A DNA stretch of 64,000 nucleotides from Hyphomicrobium sp. CS1BSMeth3 (GCF_900117415.1 NZ_FPEI01000006.1:1798001-1862000), one strand, 5' to 3'. Shown: positions 1-9,139, counted from the first letter of the stretch. Notes: generated by a model from the letters alone, not told the origin. A program made the numbers and translations.

Positions 1-1256
1 CTCTCGTCGAGGCGGCGGCCGCGCTTGACGGCCTGCGCCCGCTGCTCCGCATTGAGGCCGGGACCGTCATCCGCGACGGTAATCTCGACGACACGGTGAG
101 GCCGCAAACCGTCCGCCTCGCGCAGGACAGCGTTCACCGTGACCTGGCTCCCCGCCCACTTGCAGGCATTGTCGAGCAGATTGCCGAGCATCTCCTCGAG
201 GTCCTGCCGCTCGCCGCGGAAGCGGGCGCCGGGCGCGCACTCGACGCTCATGTCGAGCTGGCGATCGCGATAGATGCGCGAGACGGCGCGAACCAGCCCG
301 CGCAGTACGCCCTCGACCTCCGTCACCGTCCCGATGATGCCGAGCTGGGCAGCCACCCGGGCACGATCCAAGTAGTGATTGATCTGGTCGCGCATGATAT
401 CGCCCTGCTCGGCGATCTTGTCGCCGAAGGGCGACCGCTCCTCACGCGCCTCGTTGATCACGACGGCGAGCGGTGTCTTCAGCGCGTGAGCGAGATTGCC
501 GACCTGCGTGCGCGCACGCTCGATGGTGTCGTGGTTGGCCTGGATGAGCGCGTTGAGCTCGGCCCGGAGCGGCTCGATCTCTGCCGGAAGATCCCCGCCG
601 AGTTGCCGCTCGCGCCCCGAGCGGATGTCGGCAAGCCCCTGCTCGATGGAGCGCAGCGGCTGCAGGCCGTAGCGCACCTGCACGAAAGTTGCGCCGACGA
701 GGCCCAGTCCGGCAAGGGCGAGTGCCATCACGAGCGGAAGGCGGAACTCGTCGAGGCGGCCTTCGATGAAGTCGCGGTTGCCGGCAACGACATAAGAGTA
801 GTTGCTCGGCGCTTCGTCATCACCGAAGTTGAAGATCGTCTCGCCGACGCGCAGCGGCTCGCCGAGCGGTCCGGTGGCTTCGGTCCAGCGGATGTTGTTG
901 CTGTCGGGCCTGGTGTTCGTCGCTGAAGGGAGCGGCAACACCTCGCTTGCGAGCGACGCCGATACCATGCGGCGCCCCGGGCTGTTTCCGAGCGGCGTGA
1001 TCTGCCAGTACCAGCCCGAATGCGTCACCTCGAAGAGCGGCTCGCCGACATTCCTCGGAAAGCGCGGCTCGGAGCCGCCATCGTCGGTGCTGAAGGCGAT
1101 GACGAGCGTCAGAAGCTGGCTTATGCGCGTATCGTGCGCGCTGGCGAGCTCGCGCTGGCGCACGTAGTCGATGGCAAGACCGGCAACAGGAAGGACGAGC
1201 AGCGTCCAGACGGCCGCCGTCGCAAAGAGACGAAACGCAAGGGAGTTAACTTTCAT
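1..1256 (-). CDS. feuQ: Sensor histidine kinase, FeuQ/PhoQ-like (3' end outside window)
   Basis: Inner-membrane sensor kinase expected to phosphorylate the response regulator encoded just upstream. The ATG at 1256 opens a frame that stays open to the window edge (418 codons seen). Visible parts are TM1 near residues 8-28, a periplasmic domain, TM2 near 173-192, a HAMP-like segment, an H-box NLAHALKTPL with phospho-His 257, an N-box (LGNLLDNACKW) and a G1 box (DDGPGL) near residue 400. The last glycine-rich box and the stop lie outside the window. It overlaps the regulator by 11 bp, so translational coupling is likely. FeuQ is preferred over PhoQ because of the order and the small secreted protein upstream; that is inference. 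Confidence 0.85.
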   Translation of the reverse strand, partial: MKVNSLAFRLFATAAVWTLLVLPVAGLAIDYVRQRELASAHDTRISQLLTLVIAFSTDDGGSEPRFPRNVGEPLFEVTHSGWYWQITPLGNSPGRRMVSASLASEVLPLPSATNTRPDSNNIRWTEATGPLGEPLRVGETIFNFGDDEAPSNYSYVVAGNRDFIEGRLDEFRLPLVMALALAGLGLVGATFVQVRYGLQPLRSIEQGLADIRSGRERQLGGDLPAEIEPLRAELNALIQANHDTIERARTQVGNLAHALKTPLAVVINEAREERSPFGDKIAEQGDIMRDQINHYLDRARVAAQLGIIGTVTEVEGVLRGLVRAVSRIYRDRQLDMSVECAPGARFRGERQDLEEMLGNLLDNACKWAGSQVTVNAVLREADGLRPHRVVEITVADDGPGLNAEQRAQAVKRGRRLDE

Positions 1257-1917
1257 CACCCTCACGCGTCAGGCGATAGCCGAGCCCGCGCACCGTCTTG
1301 ATCATCTCGGGCGGGATCTTGCGCCTCAGACGGCCGATGAACACCTCGATGGTGTTCGAGTCGCGGTCGAAGTCCTGATCGTAGAGATGCTCGACGAGCT
1401 CGGTCCGTGAGACGACCCGCTCGTTGTGATGCATGAGATAAGCGAGCAGGCGGTACTCGTGCGAGGTCAGCTTCACCGGCTGGCCGCCCATGGAAACCCG
1501 CGCGGTCTTGGTGTCGAGGCGGAGCGGGCCGACCTCGATCTCGCTGCGGGCGTGCCCCGTCAGGCGGCGCACCTGGGCGCGGATGCGGGCCAGCAGCTCC
1601 TCCATGTGGAAGGGCTTGGCAAGATAATCGTCCGCGCCGGCGTCCATGCCCTGGACCTTGTCGCTCCAGCGATCGCGCGCGGTGAGCAGGATGACCGGCA
1701 TGTTGCGTTCCGCGCGCCGCCACTGCTCGAGGACGCTGATGCCGTCCTTCTTCGGCAGGCCGATGTCGAGGATCACGATGTCGTAGGGCTCGGTCTCGCC
1801 GAGGAAATAGCCTTCCTCGCCGTCGTGCGCGCAGTCGACGGCGTATCCCGCGTCGACCAGTGCAGTGGAAAGTTGACGATTGAGATCAGGATCGTCCTCG
1901 ACCACCAGCACACGCAT
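1246..1917 (-). CDS. feuP: OmpR/PhoP-family response regulator, FeuP-like
   Basis: DNA-binding response regulator of 223 aa. The N-terminal receiver domain has the acidic pair EDD at 7-9, phospho-acceptor Asp51 (ILDIGLP) and the conserved Lys in LAKPFH near residue 101. The C-terminal OmpR-type winged helix (about 125-220) ends in the usual RGLGYRL motif. An upstream in-frame ATG at 1953 would add 12 residues before MRVLVVEDD; the start at 1917 fits the family. It overlaps the kinase gene by 11 bp. FeuP in rhizobia controls osmoadaptation and cyclic glucan export; the assignment here rests on sequence resemblance and context. Confidence 0.88.
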   Translation of the reverse strand: MRVLVVEDDPDLNRQLSTALVDAGYAVDCAHDGEEGYFLGETEPYDIVILDIGLPKKDGISVLEQWRRAERNMPVILLTARDRWSDKVQGMDAGADDYLAKPFHMEELLARIRAQVRRLTGHARSEIEVGPLRLDTKTARVSMGGQPVKLTSHEYRLLAYLMHHNERVVSRTELVEHLYDQDFDRDSNTIEVFIGRLRRKIPPEMIKTVRGLGYRLTREGDES

Positions 1918-2217
1918 GGCGTCACGTCCCCTCGCCTGAGATGCCCCGTGCATGGCTACTCACCCGCGTTTGCCGAAAACATCGGACGGAGCGGATTTTA
2001 GCCGGGCGGGGCGCCGAATGCCATTCCAGTCGTGCGCTCAAACGTGCAAGCCAAACCCGATCCGTCGCGCAAGTCACCGGAGCTAGCACACTTTTTTGGA
2101 GCGCGGAGGGGCCATATTGTCCGCGCCGTCGGCCTTTGAGGCAGGAAGGATCGGCAGTCGACCGTGCCCGGGCAGAGCGGCAGATGCTGCTGCCGCCCTC
2201 GGGCACCCCCTGCCAAT
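1918..2217. other. Intergenic region upstream of the response regulator
   Basis: 300 bp lie between the regulator start and the end of the upstream secreted-protein gene, both on the minus strand. I see no convincing gene. A T-run near 2092-2097 has no good GC hairpin beside it. The gap suggests the regulator has its own promoter rather than being strictly cotranscribed with the upstream gene. Confidence 0.5.
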
Positions 2218-2610
2218 TCAGCGCGGGACGGTCGTCTCCGGGCGCTTTTTCGACGACTTGCCGGGGGGCTTGGGTGGCGGGTCGTTCTGCTCGAGGGGAC
2301 CGCGCGCCTCGATCGTCCGGTTGCGGATGCGCCCCTTCGGCTCACGGACCAGGAGGCGATAGAAATAGCGCTCGCCGTCCTGGCACAGGGTTACCCGGAT
2401 CACATTGACTTTCAAGCGCTTGCGCGCCCAGGCCTGGACATCCCTGGCCGAGACGAGATTTTCGCGCAGCACGATGGGCGCGGCATCCGACCAATCTTCG
2501 AAGCACTGCGTGGACTGGCCGACGGCGGCCGGCGCCGGCGACAGTGTCAGCAGGGCGGCAAGCACTAACGCGCCCAACGCCGATGTCGATCGCAGGCCGA
2601 AGGTCATCAT
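2218..2610 (-). CDS. Small secreted protein upstream of the two-component system (PepSY/FeuN-like position)
   Basis: Unrecognised 130-aa protein. Residues 1-32 form a signal peptide (hydrophobic core ALGALVLAALLTLSPAPAA, then cleavage near VGQS). The mature part has two cysteines (CFEDWS and TLCQDGE), a basic segment VQAWARKRLKV and a strand-rich stretch ERYFYRLLVREP, which resembles a single PepSY-like fold, and then a Pro/Lys-rich tail. Starts at 2610 or 2607 are both possible. In rhizobia a small periplasmic inhibitor (FeuN) sits directly upstream of feuPQ; this protein occupies that place, but homology cannot be shown by eye. Confidence 0.7.
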   Translation of the reverse strand: MMTFGLRSTSALGALVLAALLTLSPAPAAVGQSTQCFEDWSDAAPIVLRENLVSARDVQAWARKRLKVNVIRVTLCQDGERYFYRLLVREPKGRIRNRTIEARGPLEQNDPPPKPPGKSSKKRPETTVPR

Positions 2611-2692
2611 CCGCGGGAGACTAGGTAGCGCGGCGTGAACGCGGAATGAATGACCCGCGGGTGTACGGACAAGTCAGCGCAGCGGCGGACGA

Positions 2693-3484
2693 TCATTTGG
2701 GCGTCCAGCGCGCGCTGCGCTTCTCCGCGAACGAGGCGAGCCCTTCGGCCGCCTCAGCCGTCTGGCGCTGATCGGAGTGGCTCTGGATGAGGGCGTCGAG
2801 CGTCGGCGCATCGAACCCGCCCCAGGCGTGCTCGAGAATGTGCTGCTTGGTCTTGGCCAAGGCGCCCGGTGCGTTCTCGAGAAGCGCCGCCACGATCTTC
2901 TCACCACGTGCCGCGAGATCCGCGAGCGGCACGACCTCATGCACGAGGCCGATGCGGCGCGCTTCCTCGGCGCCGAAGCGCTCGCCCGTCAGTGCGTAGC
3001 GGCGCACCTGGCGCACGCCGATGGCGTCATTGAGCTGCGGGAAGATGATGCTGGCGTGCAGGCCCCAGCGCACCTCTGTGATGGAGAAGAGCGCGTTGTC
3101 CGCAGCGATCACGACATCGCAGGCCGAGACGATGCCGGTGCCGCCGCCGAAGCAGCCGCCCTGGACGAGCGCGACGACAGGGACGGGCAACCGGTTCAGG
3201 CGATCGACGGCGGTGGCGGTCGCGCGCGAGACGACGAGATTGTCCTCGGGCGTTCCGGCGCGCGCGCCATTGATCCACGTAAGATCGGCGCCGGCCTGGA
3301 AGTGCTTGCCATTCCCCTTGAGCACGACGACGCGGAGGCCCGCCTCAGCGCCGAGCGTATCCATGGCCGTGTGGATGCCCTGGATCATGGCGCCGTTGTA
3401 GGCGTTGTTCACCTGCGGGCGGTTGAGGGTCACTGTCGCGACGCCGCGTGCATCGAGGTTCCAAAGGACGGGATCGTCGCTCAT
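2693..3484 (-). CDS. Enoyl-CoA hydratase/isomerase family protein (methylglutaconyl-CoA hydratase-like)
   Basis: Crotonase-fold enzyme of 263 aa, cytoplasmic, acting on an acyl-CoA thioester. The oxyanion-hole segment is FQAGADLTWI (about 61-70) and the second signature is CFGGGTGIVSACD. The second catalytic glutamate is present (ITEVRWGL), but the position of the first one is Gly/Ile, as in methylglutaconyl-CoA hydratases (AUH/LiuC), which use a single Glu. A C-terminal RSARWTP tail is also usual there. No other leucine-degradation gene is adjacent, so the substrate is uncertain. The downstream gap to the secreted-protein gene is 82 bp. Confidence 0.88.
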   Translation of the reverse strand: MSDDPVLWNLDARGVATVTLNRPQVNNAYNGAMIQGIHTAMDTLGAEAGLRVVVLKGNGKHFQAGADLTWINGARAGTPEDNLVVSRATATAVDRLNRLPVPVVALVQGGCFGGGTGIVSACDVVIAADNALFSITEVRWGLHASIIFPQLNDAIGVRQVRRYALTGERFGAEEARRIGLVHEVVPLADLAARGEKIVAALLENAPGALAKTKQHILEHAWGGFDAPTLDALIQSHSDQRQTAEAAEGLASFAEKRSARWTPK

Positions 3485-3527
3485 ATCGGTTCTCTTTCTG
3501 CTGTTCGTGACTTACTCGACTCCGGCC

Positions 3528-4151
3528 TCAACGGCGGGCTTCCGTCGCCATGCGCACCGCCAGGCCGGCCAATATGGTTCCCATCAACCAGCGCTGGACG
3601 ACGAGCCAGGTGGGGCGCTGGATAAGAAACGCCGCGATCGATCCTGCTGCAATCGCAATCACGGAATTTACCGTCATGCTGATGGCGATCTGGGTAAACC
3701 CGAGCACCAGCGATTGAGAGAGCACGCTTCCCTGAGCGGGATCGATGAACTGCGGCAGGAGCGAAAGGTACATGACGGCGATCTTCGGATTGAGAAGGTT
3801 CGTGAAGAAGCCCATCATGAAGAGCTTTTGCGGGCCGTCCTTCGGCAGATCGCGCACTTCGAAGGGAGAGCGTCCGCCCGGCCTGACGGCCTGCCATGCG
3901 AGATAGAGCAGGTAGAGGACGCCCGCGAAGCGAAGCGCGTCGTAGGCATAGGGAACAGCCATCACCAGCGCTGTTATGCCGAACGCGGCGCACAGCATGT
4001 AGAAAACGAAGCCGAGAGCTACGCCGCCCAGTGAGATCAGCCCTGCGAGGCGCCCCTGACAAATGGCGCGCGAGATGAGATAGATCATATTCGGTCCCGG
4101 CGTCAGGACCATGCCGAGCGCGATGAGACCAAAGGCGACGACGTTGGACAT
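3528..4151 (-). CDS. LysE/RhtB family amino-acid exporter
   Basis: Inner-membrane exporter of 207 aa with about six hydrophobic helices. The family signature is at the N-terminus (MVLTPGPNMIYLISRAICQG), followed by the loop with VRDLPKDGPQKLFMMGFFTNLLNPKIAVMY, which holds the conserved NPK. The start at 4151 (MSNVVAFGL) is preferred to the upstream candidate at 4208 because it begins right at the first helix. It is divergent from the hydrolase at 4250 with a 98-bp shared promoter region. Substrate cannot be told from sequence. A second LysE paralogue lies at 18822. Confidence 0.88.
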   Translation of the reverse strand: MSNVVAFGLIALGMVLTPGPNMIYLISRAICQGRLAGLISLGGVALGFVFYMLCAAFGITALVMAVPYAYDALRFAGVLYLLYLAWQAVRPGGRSPFEVRDLPKDGPQKLFMMGFFTNLLNPKIAVMYLSLLPQFIDPAQGSVLSQSLVLGFTQIAISMTVNSVIAIAAGSIAAFLIQRPTWLVVQRWLMGTILAGLAVRMATEARR

Positions 4152-4249
4152 TTCCGGCACGACAGCGGACCTCGCGAGCGTGGAATGTGGCGGGGCGATA
4201 TAGCACACTCAGGTCGGAAAAGTATCTGCCGAGATTAAGGAGTTTCATC

Positions 4250-5380
4250 ATGCCCGCCGTTGCTCCGCTCGACGATCCGACATTGCCGCAAGGCGTGCGC
4301 GCGCGCTTCATCGACGGCGTCAACGGCCTCAGGATGCATGTGCTCGAATGCGGCGAGCAGGGGCGGCCCTGCCTCCTGCTGCTGCATGGCTTTCCGGAGC
4401 TCGCCTATAGCTGGCGCAAGGTCATGCCGACGCTCGCAGATGCGGGCTACTACGTCATTGCGCCGGATCAACGCGGCTATGGCCGCACAACCGGCTCGGA
4501 CAACCGCTACGATGCGGATCTCGCGCCGTTCCGCCCCTTCAATCTCGTGCGCGATGCCGTGGGGCTCGTCCATGCGCTCGGCATTCGCGAGGTTGCCTCG
4601 ATCATCGGCCATGATTTCGGCGCGACGGTCGCGGCCTTCGGCTCGCTGCTCAGGCCCGATTTCTTTCGCACGATGATCCTCATGAGCGCGCCCTTCGCCG
4701 GCCCGCCTACGATCGCGAGCGGTCCCGGCTCGAAGGGGCCGAGCATTCACGAGACGCTCGCTGCGCTCTCGCGGCCGCGCAAGCACTATCAGGCGTACTA
4801 CTGCACGCGCGAAGCCAACCCGAACATGCACGGCGGCGCCCAAGGCGTGCACGCCTTCCTGCGCGCCTACTTCCACCACAAGAGCGCCGACTGGAAGACG
4901 AACAAGCCCTGCCGGCTTGCGGGCTGGACGGCGGATGAGCTCGCCAAGATGCCGACCTACTACATCATGGATCTTACGGACGGCATGGCCGAGACGGTCG
5001 CCAAGGAAATGCCGAGCGAGGCGGAAATCGCCGCCTGTGCGTGGATGCCCGAGGCCGAGATGCGCGTGTTCAGCAACGAGTATGGGCGGACGACCTTCCA
5101 GGGTGGGCTCAACTGGTATCGCGCGCGCATCGAACCGCGCCTCCTGCCGGAGCTGGAGCTGCTGTCGGGCCGCACGATCGACACACCCTCCTGCTTCATT
5201 GCCGGCCGGAGCGATTGGGGCATCTATCAGGTGCCCGGTGCCATCGAGCGGATGCAGAACGAGGCCTGCACGCGCATGAGCGCAGTGCACCTCATTGAAG
5301 GCGCGGGCCACTGGGTGCAGCAGGAGCGGCCAACAGAAACCGCGCGGCACATTCTGGCGTTTCTGGAAGGCCAACGCTGA
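4250..5380 (+). CDS. Alpha/beta hydrolase, epoxide-hydrolase-like
   Basis: Cytoplasmic alpha/beta-hydrolase of 376 aa. The N-terminal half has the oxyanion motif LLLHGFPELAYSWRKVMPTL, the DQRGYGRT segment, and the nucleophile elbow GHDFGA (Asp nucleophile), as in epoxide hydrolases and haloalkane dehalogenases. A lid follows, and the C-terminus has a catalytic His in GAGHWVQQERP. The start at 4250 follows an AAGGAG ribosome-binding site (4237-4242), unlike the upstream in-frame start at 4187. The methyltransferase begins 12 bp downstream, so the two are probably cotranscribed. Confidence 0.88.
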   Translation: MPAVAPLDDPTLPQGVRARFIDGVNGLRMHVLECGEQGRPCLLLLHGFPELAYSWRKVMPTLADAGYYVIAPDQRGYGRTTGSDNRYDADLAPFRPFNLVRDAVGLVHALGIREVASIIGHDFGATVAAFGSLLRPDFFRTMILMSAPFAGPPTIASGPGSKGPSIHETLAALSRPRKHYQAYYCTREANPNMHGGAQGVHAFLRAYFHHKSADWKTNKPCRLAGWTADELAKMPTYYIMDLTDGMAETVAKEMPSEAEIAACAWMPEAEMRVFSNEYGRTTFQGGLNWYRARIEPRLLPELELLSGRTIDTPSCFIAGRSDWGIYQVPGAIERMQNEACTRMSAVHLIEGAGHWVQQERPTETARHILAFLEGQR

Positions 5381-5392
5381 ACGGAGCACGCA

Positions 5393-6430
5393 ATGGCAGA
5401 CACGATCGGCATGGCGGCACAGGCCGCAGGGCAAGCCGTACGCTTCGGCCTCTATCTCGGCCTCAATCGACTTGTCGACTGGCGCACGAATGCGCTCGGC
5501 CGTGCGCCGGCTGAGAAGCCGCGTGGGCGTATTCCTTCACAGGCCGAGCTGCTGCGCGATCTCATGGGCGTGCTCATGCAGGATGCCGCAGCCGTGCGCG
5601 ACGGTCTCTACCCACCCATGAGCGACGAGCCGCCGTTGCCGGTCCAGCTCGCGCGCATTCGCGACATGCTTGCCGATCTGCCCTCAGCGCTCGCGCGGCG
5701 CAATGCGCGCGATGCCTCGACGGCCGAGAGCGCGGGGAAACACGAGGATCTGCCGGACTACTTCGTGCAGGACTTCCACTTCCAGACGGGCGGCTATCTG
5801 ACGAGCGACTCGGCGAGGTTGTACGACCTGCAGGTCGAGACGCTGTTCTATGGTGCTGCTGGCGCTATGCGCCGGCAGGCCTTGCGCCCCATTGCAGCCT
5901 TCATGCACGGACGCGACCAGCGGCAGGTGCGGCTGCTCGATGTGGCCTGCGGCACAGGGCGTTTCCTGCGCGCGGTGCGGCTCGCCTATCCGGCGATGAA
6001 GCTCTCGGGCCTCGATCTGTCGCGCCCCTATCTCGATGAGGCACGCCGGCATCTCAAGGGCCTGCGCCCGGTGGAATGGCTCGCAGCGAACGCGGAAAGC
6101 ATCCCACTCCCCGACGCGAGCCAGGACATCGTAACCACGGTGTTCCTCTTCCACGAGCTGCCGCCCGAGGTGCGCAGGCGCGTCACGGCCGAAATGGCGC
6201 GCGTGCTCAAACCCGGCGGGCTCCTTGTCTTCATCGACAGCCTGCAGATGGGGGATCGGCCGGGCTGGGATGGCCTGCTCGAGGCCTTCCCTGCGCGCTT
6301 CCACGAGCCCTACTACCGCCACTACGCGATCGATGACCTCGATGGCGTGTTCAATGAGGCCGGGCTCGAAGCCGCCCAACAGGCGACGGCCTTTCTCGCC
6401 AAGATGATGGTGCGGCGGAAGGTGGGCTAA
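5393..6430 (+). CDS. Class I SAM-dependent methyltransferase
   Basis: 345-aa methyltransferase. An N-terminal region of about 150 residues (helical, starting MADTIGMAAQAAG) precedes a Rossmann methyltransferase domain with motif I LLDVACGTGRFLR, an acidic motif II (LSGLDLSRPYLD), the post-I segment ESIPLPDASQDIV and motif VLKPGGLLVFID. It begins 12 bp after the hydrolase. It ends inside the stop region of the convergent SDR gene (4-bp overlap). The acceptor substrate is unknown. Confidence 0.85.
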   Translation: MADTIGMAAQAAGQAVRFGLYLGLNRLVDWRTNALGRAPAEKPRGRIPSQAELLRDLMGVLMQDAAAVRDGLYPPMSDEPPLPVQLARIRDMLADLPSALARRNARDASTAESAGKHEDLPDYFVQDFHFQTGGYLTSDSARLYDLQVETLFYGAAGAMRRQALRPIAAFMHGRDQRQVRLLDVACGTGRFLRAVRLAYPAMKLSGLDLSRPYLDEARRHLKGLRPVEWLAANAESIPLPDASQDIVTTVFLFHELPPEVRRRVTAEMARVLKPGGLLVFIDSLQMGDRPGWDGLLEAFPARFHEPYYRHYAIDDLDGVFNEAGLEAAQQATAFLAKMMVRRKVG

Positions 6431-7179
6431 AGCCCTGCGGACATCCCGCCGTCGACGGCGAGCTCAGCGCCGGTGACGAACGAGCTGTCGTCGCTCGCGA
6501 AGAAGAGCGCTGCGCGCGCGATCTCCTCCGTCGAGCCGAAGCGGCGCAGCGGCGTCTGGTCGATGAGCGCCTTCGCGATCATGGGATTGCGGAGCACGCG
6601 GCTCGTGAGGTTCGTTTCGACGAAGCCCGGCGCCAGCGCATTCACGCGAATATTGAAAGGCGCGTACTCGACAGCAAGCGCCCGCGTGAGCGCCGAGACC
6701 GCGCCTTTTGTAGCGGAGTACGCCGCGAGCTGGCGCAGTCCGCGATGGGCCATGATCGACGCGAGATTGACCAGCGAGCCGCGGCCCGAGGTTTTCAGCA
6801 ACTCGAAGCCGTCGCGCGCGACACGCACTACGCCATCGAGGTTCACCTCGCGAATGCGCACCCAGTCCGCATCGGAGAGATGGCGAAAGTCCTCGCGCAC
6901 ATTGAGACCGGCGTTATTGATGATGACGTCGAGCTTGCCGTGCGCGCTCTGGATGGTGCGGAAGAGCGCCGTCACGTCCTGGCCGCGCGAGACGTCGCAT
7001 GTCTGCGCCGTCGCAGCGCCGCCCGAGGCACGGATCGCCGCGACCACGCTCTCGGCTGCCGCGCCATCGACATCGCTGACGTAGACGTACGCGCCCTCGC
7101 CCGCGAATACCTCCGCGACCGAGCGCCCGATGCCATTGCCTGCGCCCGTGACAAGCGCGATGCGCCCCTGAAGCCTCAT
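6427..7179 (-). CDS. Short-chain dehydrogenase/reductase (SDR), classical
   Basis: 250-aa NAD(P)-dependent oxidoreductase. Cofactor motif TGAGNGIG (residues 11-18), the NNAG motif, catalytic Ser in NLASIMA and the YxxxK motif in AAYSATKGAVSAL are all present, followed by the PG motif (LAPGFVETN) and the C-terminal VDGG. This is the canonical tetrad, in contrast with the SDRs at 37730 and 40963. It lies 33 bp downstream of gor on the same strand. Substrate unknown. Confidence 0.9.
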   Translation of the reverse strand: MRLQGRIALVTGAGNGIGRSVAEVFAGEGAYVYVSDVDGAAAESVVAAIRASGGAATAQTCDVSRGQDVTALFRTIQSAHGKLDVIINNAGLNVREDFRHLSDADWVRIREVNLDGVVRVARDGFELLKTSGRGSLVNLASIMAHRGLRQLAAYSATKGAVSALTRALAVEYAPFNIRVNALAPGFVETNLTSRVLRNPMIAKALIDQTPLRRFGSTEEIARAALFFASDDSSFVTGAELAVDGGMSAGL

Positions 7180-7212
7180 CGTACCGCCTCTACCCTCGAA
7201 CCGGCCCGCACG

Positions 7213-8595
7213 CTACTCCGCGGCAATGGCGGGCGGCGTCCATTTCTCGCGCATGGTTACCAGCTCTTCCGCCGCGCTCGGATGCAGCGCCATGGTGGCG
7301 TCGAAGTCGGCCTTGGTCGCACCCATGCGCATGGCGATTGCGGCCATCTGCACGATCTCGGCAGCGTCCGGGCCGAGCACGTGGCAGCCGAGCACGCGGT
7401 CGGTCGCACGCGCCACGATGAGTTTCATCAACATCTTCTCGTCGCGTCCCGTGAGCGTCACCTTCATGGGCCGGAAGCGGGCCTTGTAGATGTCGATGCC
7501 ACCGGGACGCTTCGCCGCCTCGTGCTCAGGGAGTCCGACGGTGCCGATCTCTGGCGTGGAAAACACCGCCGTCGGGATCCAGTCGTGATCGACAATGCGT
7601 GGCTTCTTCCCGAAGACGGAATCGGCGAAGGCGTGTCCCTCGCGGATCGCAACCGGCGTCAGGTTCACGCGGTCACAGACATCGCCAACCGCGTAAATGC
7701 TCGGCACGTTCGTGCGCTGGTGCTCATCGACGATGATCTGGCCGCCCTTGCCGAGCGCAACACCGGCGGTCTCCAGGCCAAGCCCATCAGTGTTGGCGCT
7801 GCGGCCGATGGCGAACATGACCTGATCGACTTCGAGCTTGCCGCCGCCGGTGCAATGCGCCGTGATGCCGTTTGCGGTCTTCTCGAGTCGGGAAAAGACC
7901 TGGCCGGTCACGATGCGAATGCCGCGCTTGGCGTATTCCTCTGTCAACGCGTCGCGCAGATCCTCGTCGAAGCCGCGCAGGATCTTCTCGCGCCGATAGA
8001 TGAGCGTCGTCTCGGCGCCGAGACCGGCGAAGATGCCGGCGAACTCGATGGCAATATAGCCGCCGCCGGCAATGACAATGCGCTTCGGCAGCTCTTTGAG
8101 GTGAAATGCCTCATTCGACGTGATCGCGTGCTCGACGCCTTCGAGCTTCGGATCGACATTGGCCCGCCCGCCGGTCGCAACGAGGATGACCTTTGCCGTG
8201 ATCTCCCTGCCGCTGTCGGCAAGCCGCACGGAATTCGGCCCGGTCACGACAGCGCGCGTCTTGTGGATCGAAACGCCGGCACGCTCGAGCCCGCTACGAT
8301 ACAGACCTTCGAGGCGCGCGATCTCCTTGTCCTTGTTGGCGATGAGCGTCGCCCAATCGAAGGTTGGCGCACCCACAGTCCAGCCAAAGCCCGGGGCATC
8401 CTGAAACTCGTCCGAGAAACGGCTCGCATAGACGAGCAGCTTCTTCGGCACGCAACCGCGGATGACGCACGTGCCGCCAAAGCGGTATTCCTCCGCGATG
8501 GCGACCTTGGCGCCATGGCCCGCGGCGATGCGCGCCGCACGCACGCCGCCCGAGCCGGCGCCAATCACGAAGAGGTCGTAGTCGTAGTTGGCCAT
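7213..8595 (-). CDS. gor: Glutathione-disulfide reductase
   Basis: Flavoprotein disulfide reductase of 460 aa that reduces glutathione disulfide with NADPH. It has the FAD motif GAGSGGVRAAR (12-22), the redox-active pair Cys43/Cys48 in GGTCVIRGCVPKK, an NADPH domain (GGGYIAIEFAGIFAGLG), the FAD-binding AVGDV motif and the C-terminal catalytic HPSAAEE of the partner subunit. It follows the DUF2059 protein by 9 bp in the common rhizobial order rpiA, DUF2059, gor. One operon serving NADPH and redox balance is a reasonable inference. Confidence 0.95.
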   Translation of the reverse strand: MANYDYDLFVIGAGSGGVRAARIAAGHGAKVAIAEEYRFGGTCVIRGCVPKKLLVYASRFSDEFQDAPGFGWTVGAPTFDWATLIANKDKEIARLEGLYRSGLERAGVSIHKTRAVVTGPNSVRLADSGREITAKVILVATGGRANVDPKLEGVEHAITSNEAFHLKELPKRIVIAGGGYIAIEFAGIFAGLGAETTLIYRREKILRGFDEDLRDALTEEYAKRGIRIVTGQVFSRLEKTANGITAHCTGGGKLEVDQVMFAIGRSANTDGLGLETAGVALGKGGQIIVDEHQRTNVPSIYAVGDVCDRVNLTPVAIREGHAFADSVFGKKPRIVDHDWIPTAVFSTPEIGTVGLPEHEAAKRPGGIDIYKARFRPMKVTLTGRDEKMLMKLIVARATDRVLGCHVLGPDAAEIVQMAAIAMRMGATKADFDATMALHPSAAEELVTMREKWTPPAIAAE

Positions 8596-8604
8596 CGCTG
8601 CCTC

Positions 8605-9102
8605 TCAAAGATCGATGCCGCGCTTCTTCAGCTCGCGACGCGTTTCCTGGGCGATCTCGGCGCCGATGCGCTGTCCCCAGGCCTGGCCCACGGCCGCGGC
8701 GCGACGCGTGATCTCGGGCAGTACCTCGATCATGCGGCGGCCGGCGCCCGTCTGATAGAATCTGGTGATCTCGCGCAAGTCGTCGGCCGAAATCTTGTCG
8801 GCGTAGATGGCGGCGATCTCGTCGATCAGCTCTGATTTTCGTGCCGAGAAACGCTTCACGACCTCGGCCATGACCTCGCGAATTTCGGTCGCGCGATCGG
8901 GCGCAAGTCCTACGAAGGCCTGCGTCATCTGGTTTGCGAGCAGGGGCATGACCTGATCGAACTGCGCAGCAGCGCCTGAAGCCTCGACGAGGCCACGTGC
9001 TGCATTCAAGGCATCATCCGACGGGCGCTGTTGCGCTGTCGCGACATGAGCAAGGGCGGCGCTGAACAGCACCGCGATGAGCAGGCGGCGTGCAAGGGTC
9101 AT
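8605..9102 (-). CDS. DUF2059 domain secreted protein
   Basis: 165-aa exported protein. A signal peptide (MTLARRLLIAVLFSAALAHVATA, 1-23) is followed by an all-helical domain typical of DUF2059 (AQFDQVMPLLANQMTQAF; then ITRFYQTGAGRRMIEVLPEI). The start at 9102 is preferred because it opens the signal peptide; the longer frame reaching 9249 has no such feature and runs into rpiA. It lies between rpiA (37 bp) and gor (9 bp). Function is unknown; a periplasmic location is inferred. Confidence 0.85.
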   Translation of the reverse strand: MTLARRLLIAVLFSAALAHVATAQQRPSDDALNAARGLVEASGAAAQFDQVMPLLANQMTQAFVGLAPDRATEIREVMAEVVKRFSARKSELIDEIAAIYADKISADDLREITRFYQTGAGRRMIEVLPEITRRAAAVGQAWGQRIGAEIAQETRRELKKRGIDL

Positions 9103-9139
9103 CTCAAGATGCTCCTTCGAGAGGAGGTGATCGTCGCAT

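Noticed and set aside
2092-2097. T-run upstream of the response regulator as an intrinsic terminator
   Set aside because: There is no adjacent stable GC hairpin of sufficient length.
6745-8835. A 696-codon plus-strand open frame
   Set aside because: It lies opposite the SDR, gor and part of the DUF2059 gene, has no family motif, is rich in Arg, Ala and His as expected for an antisense frame of GC-rich genes, and the minus-strand genes have complete motifs.
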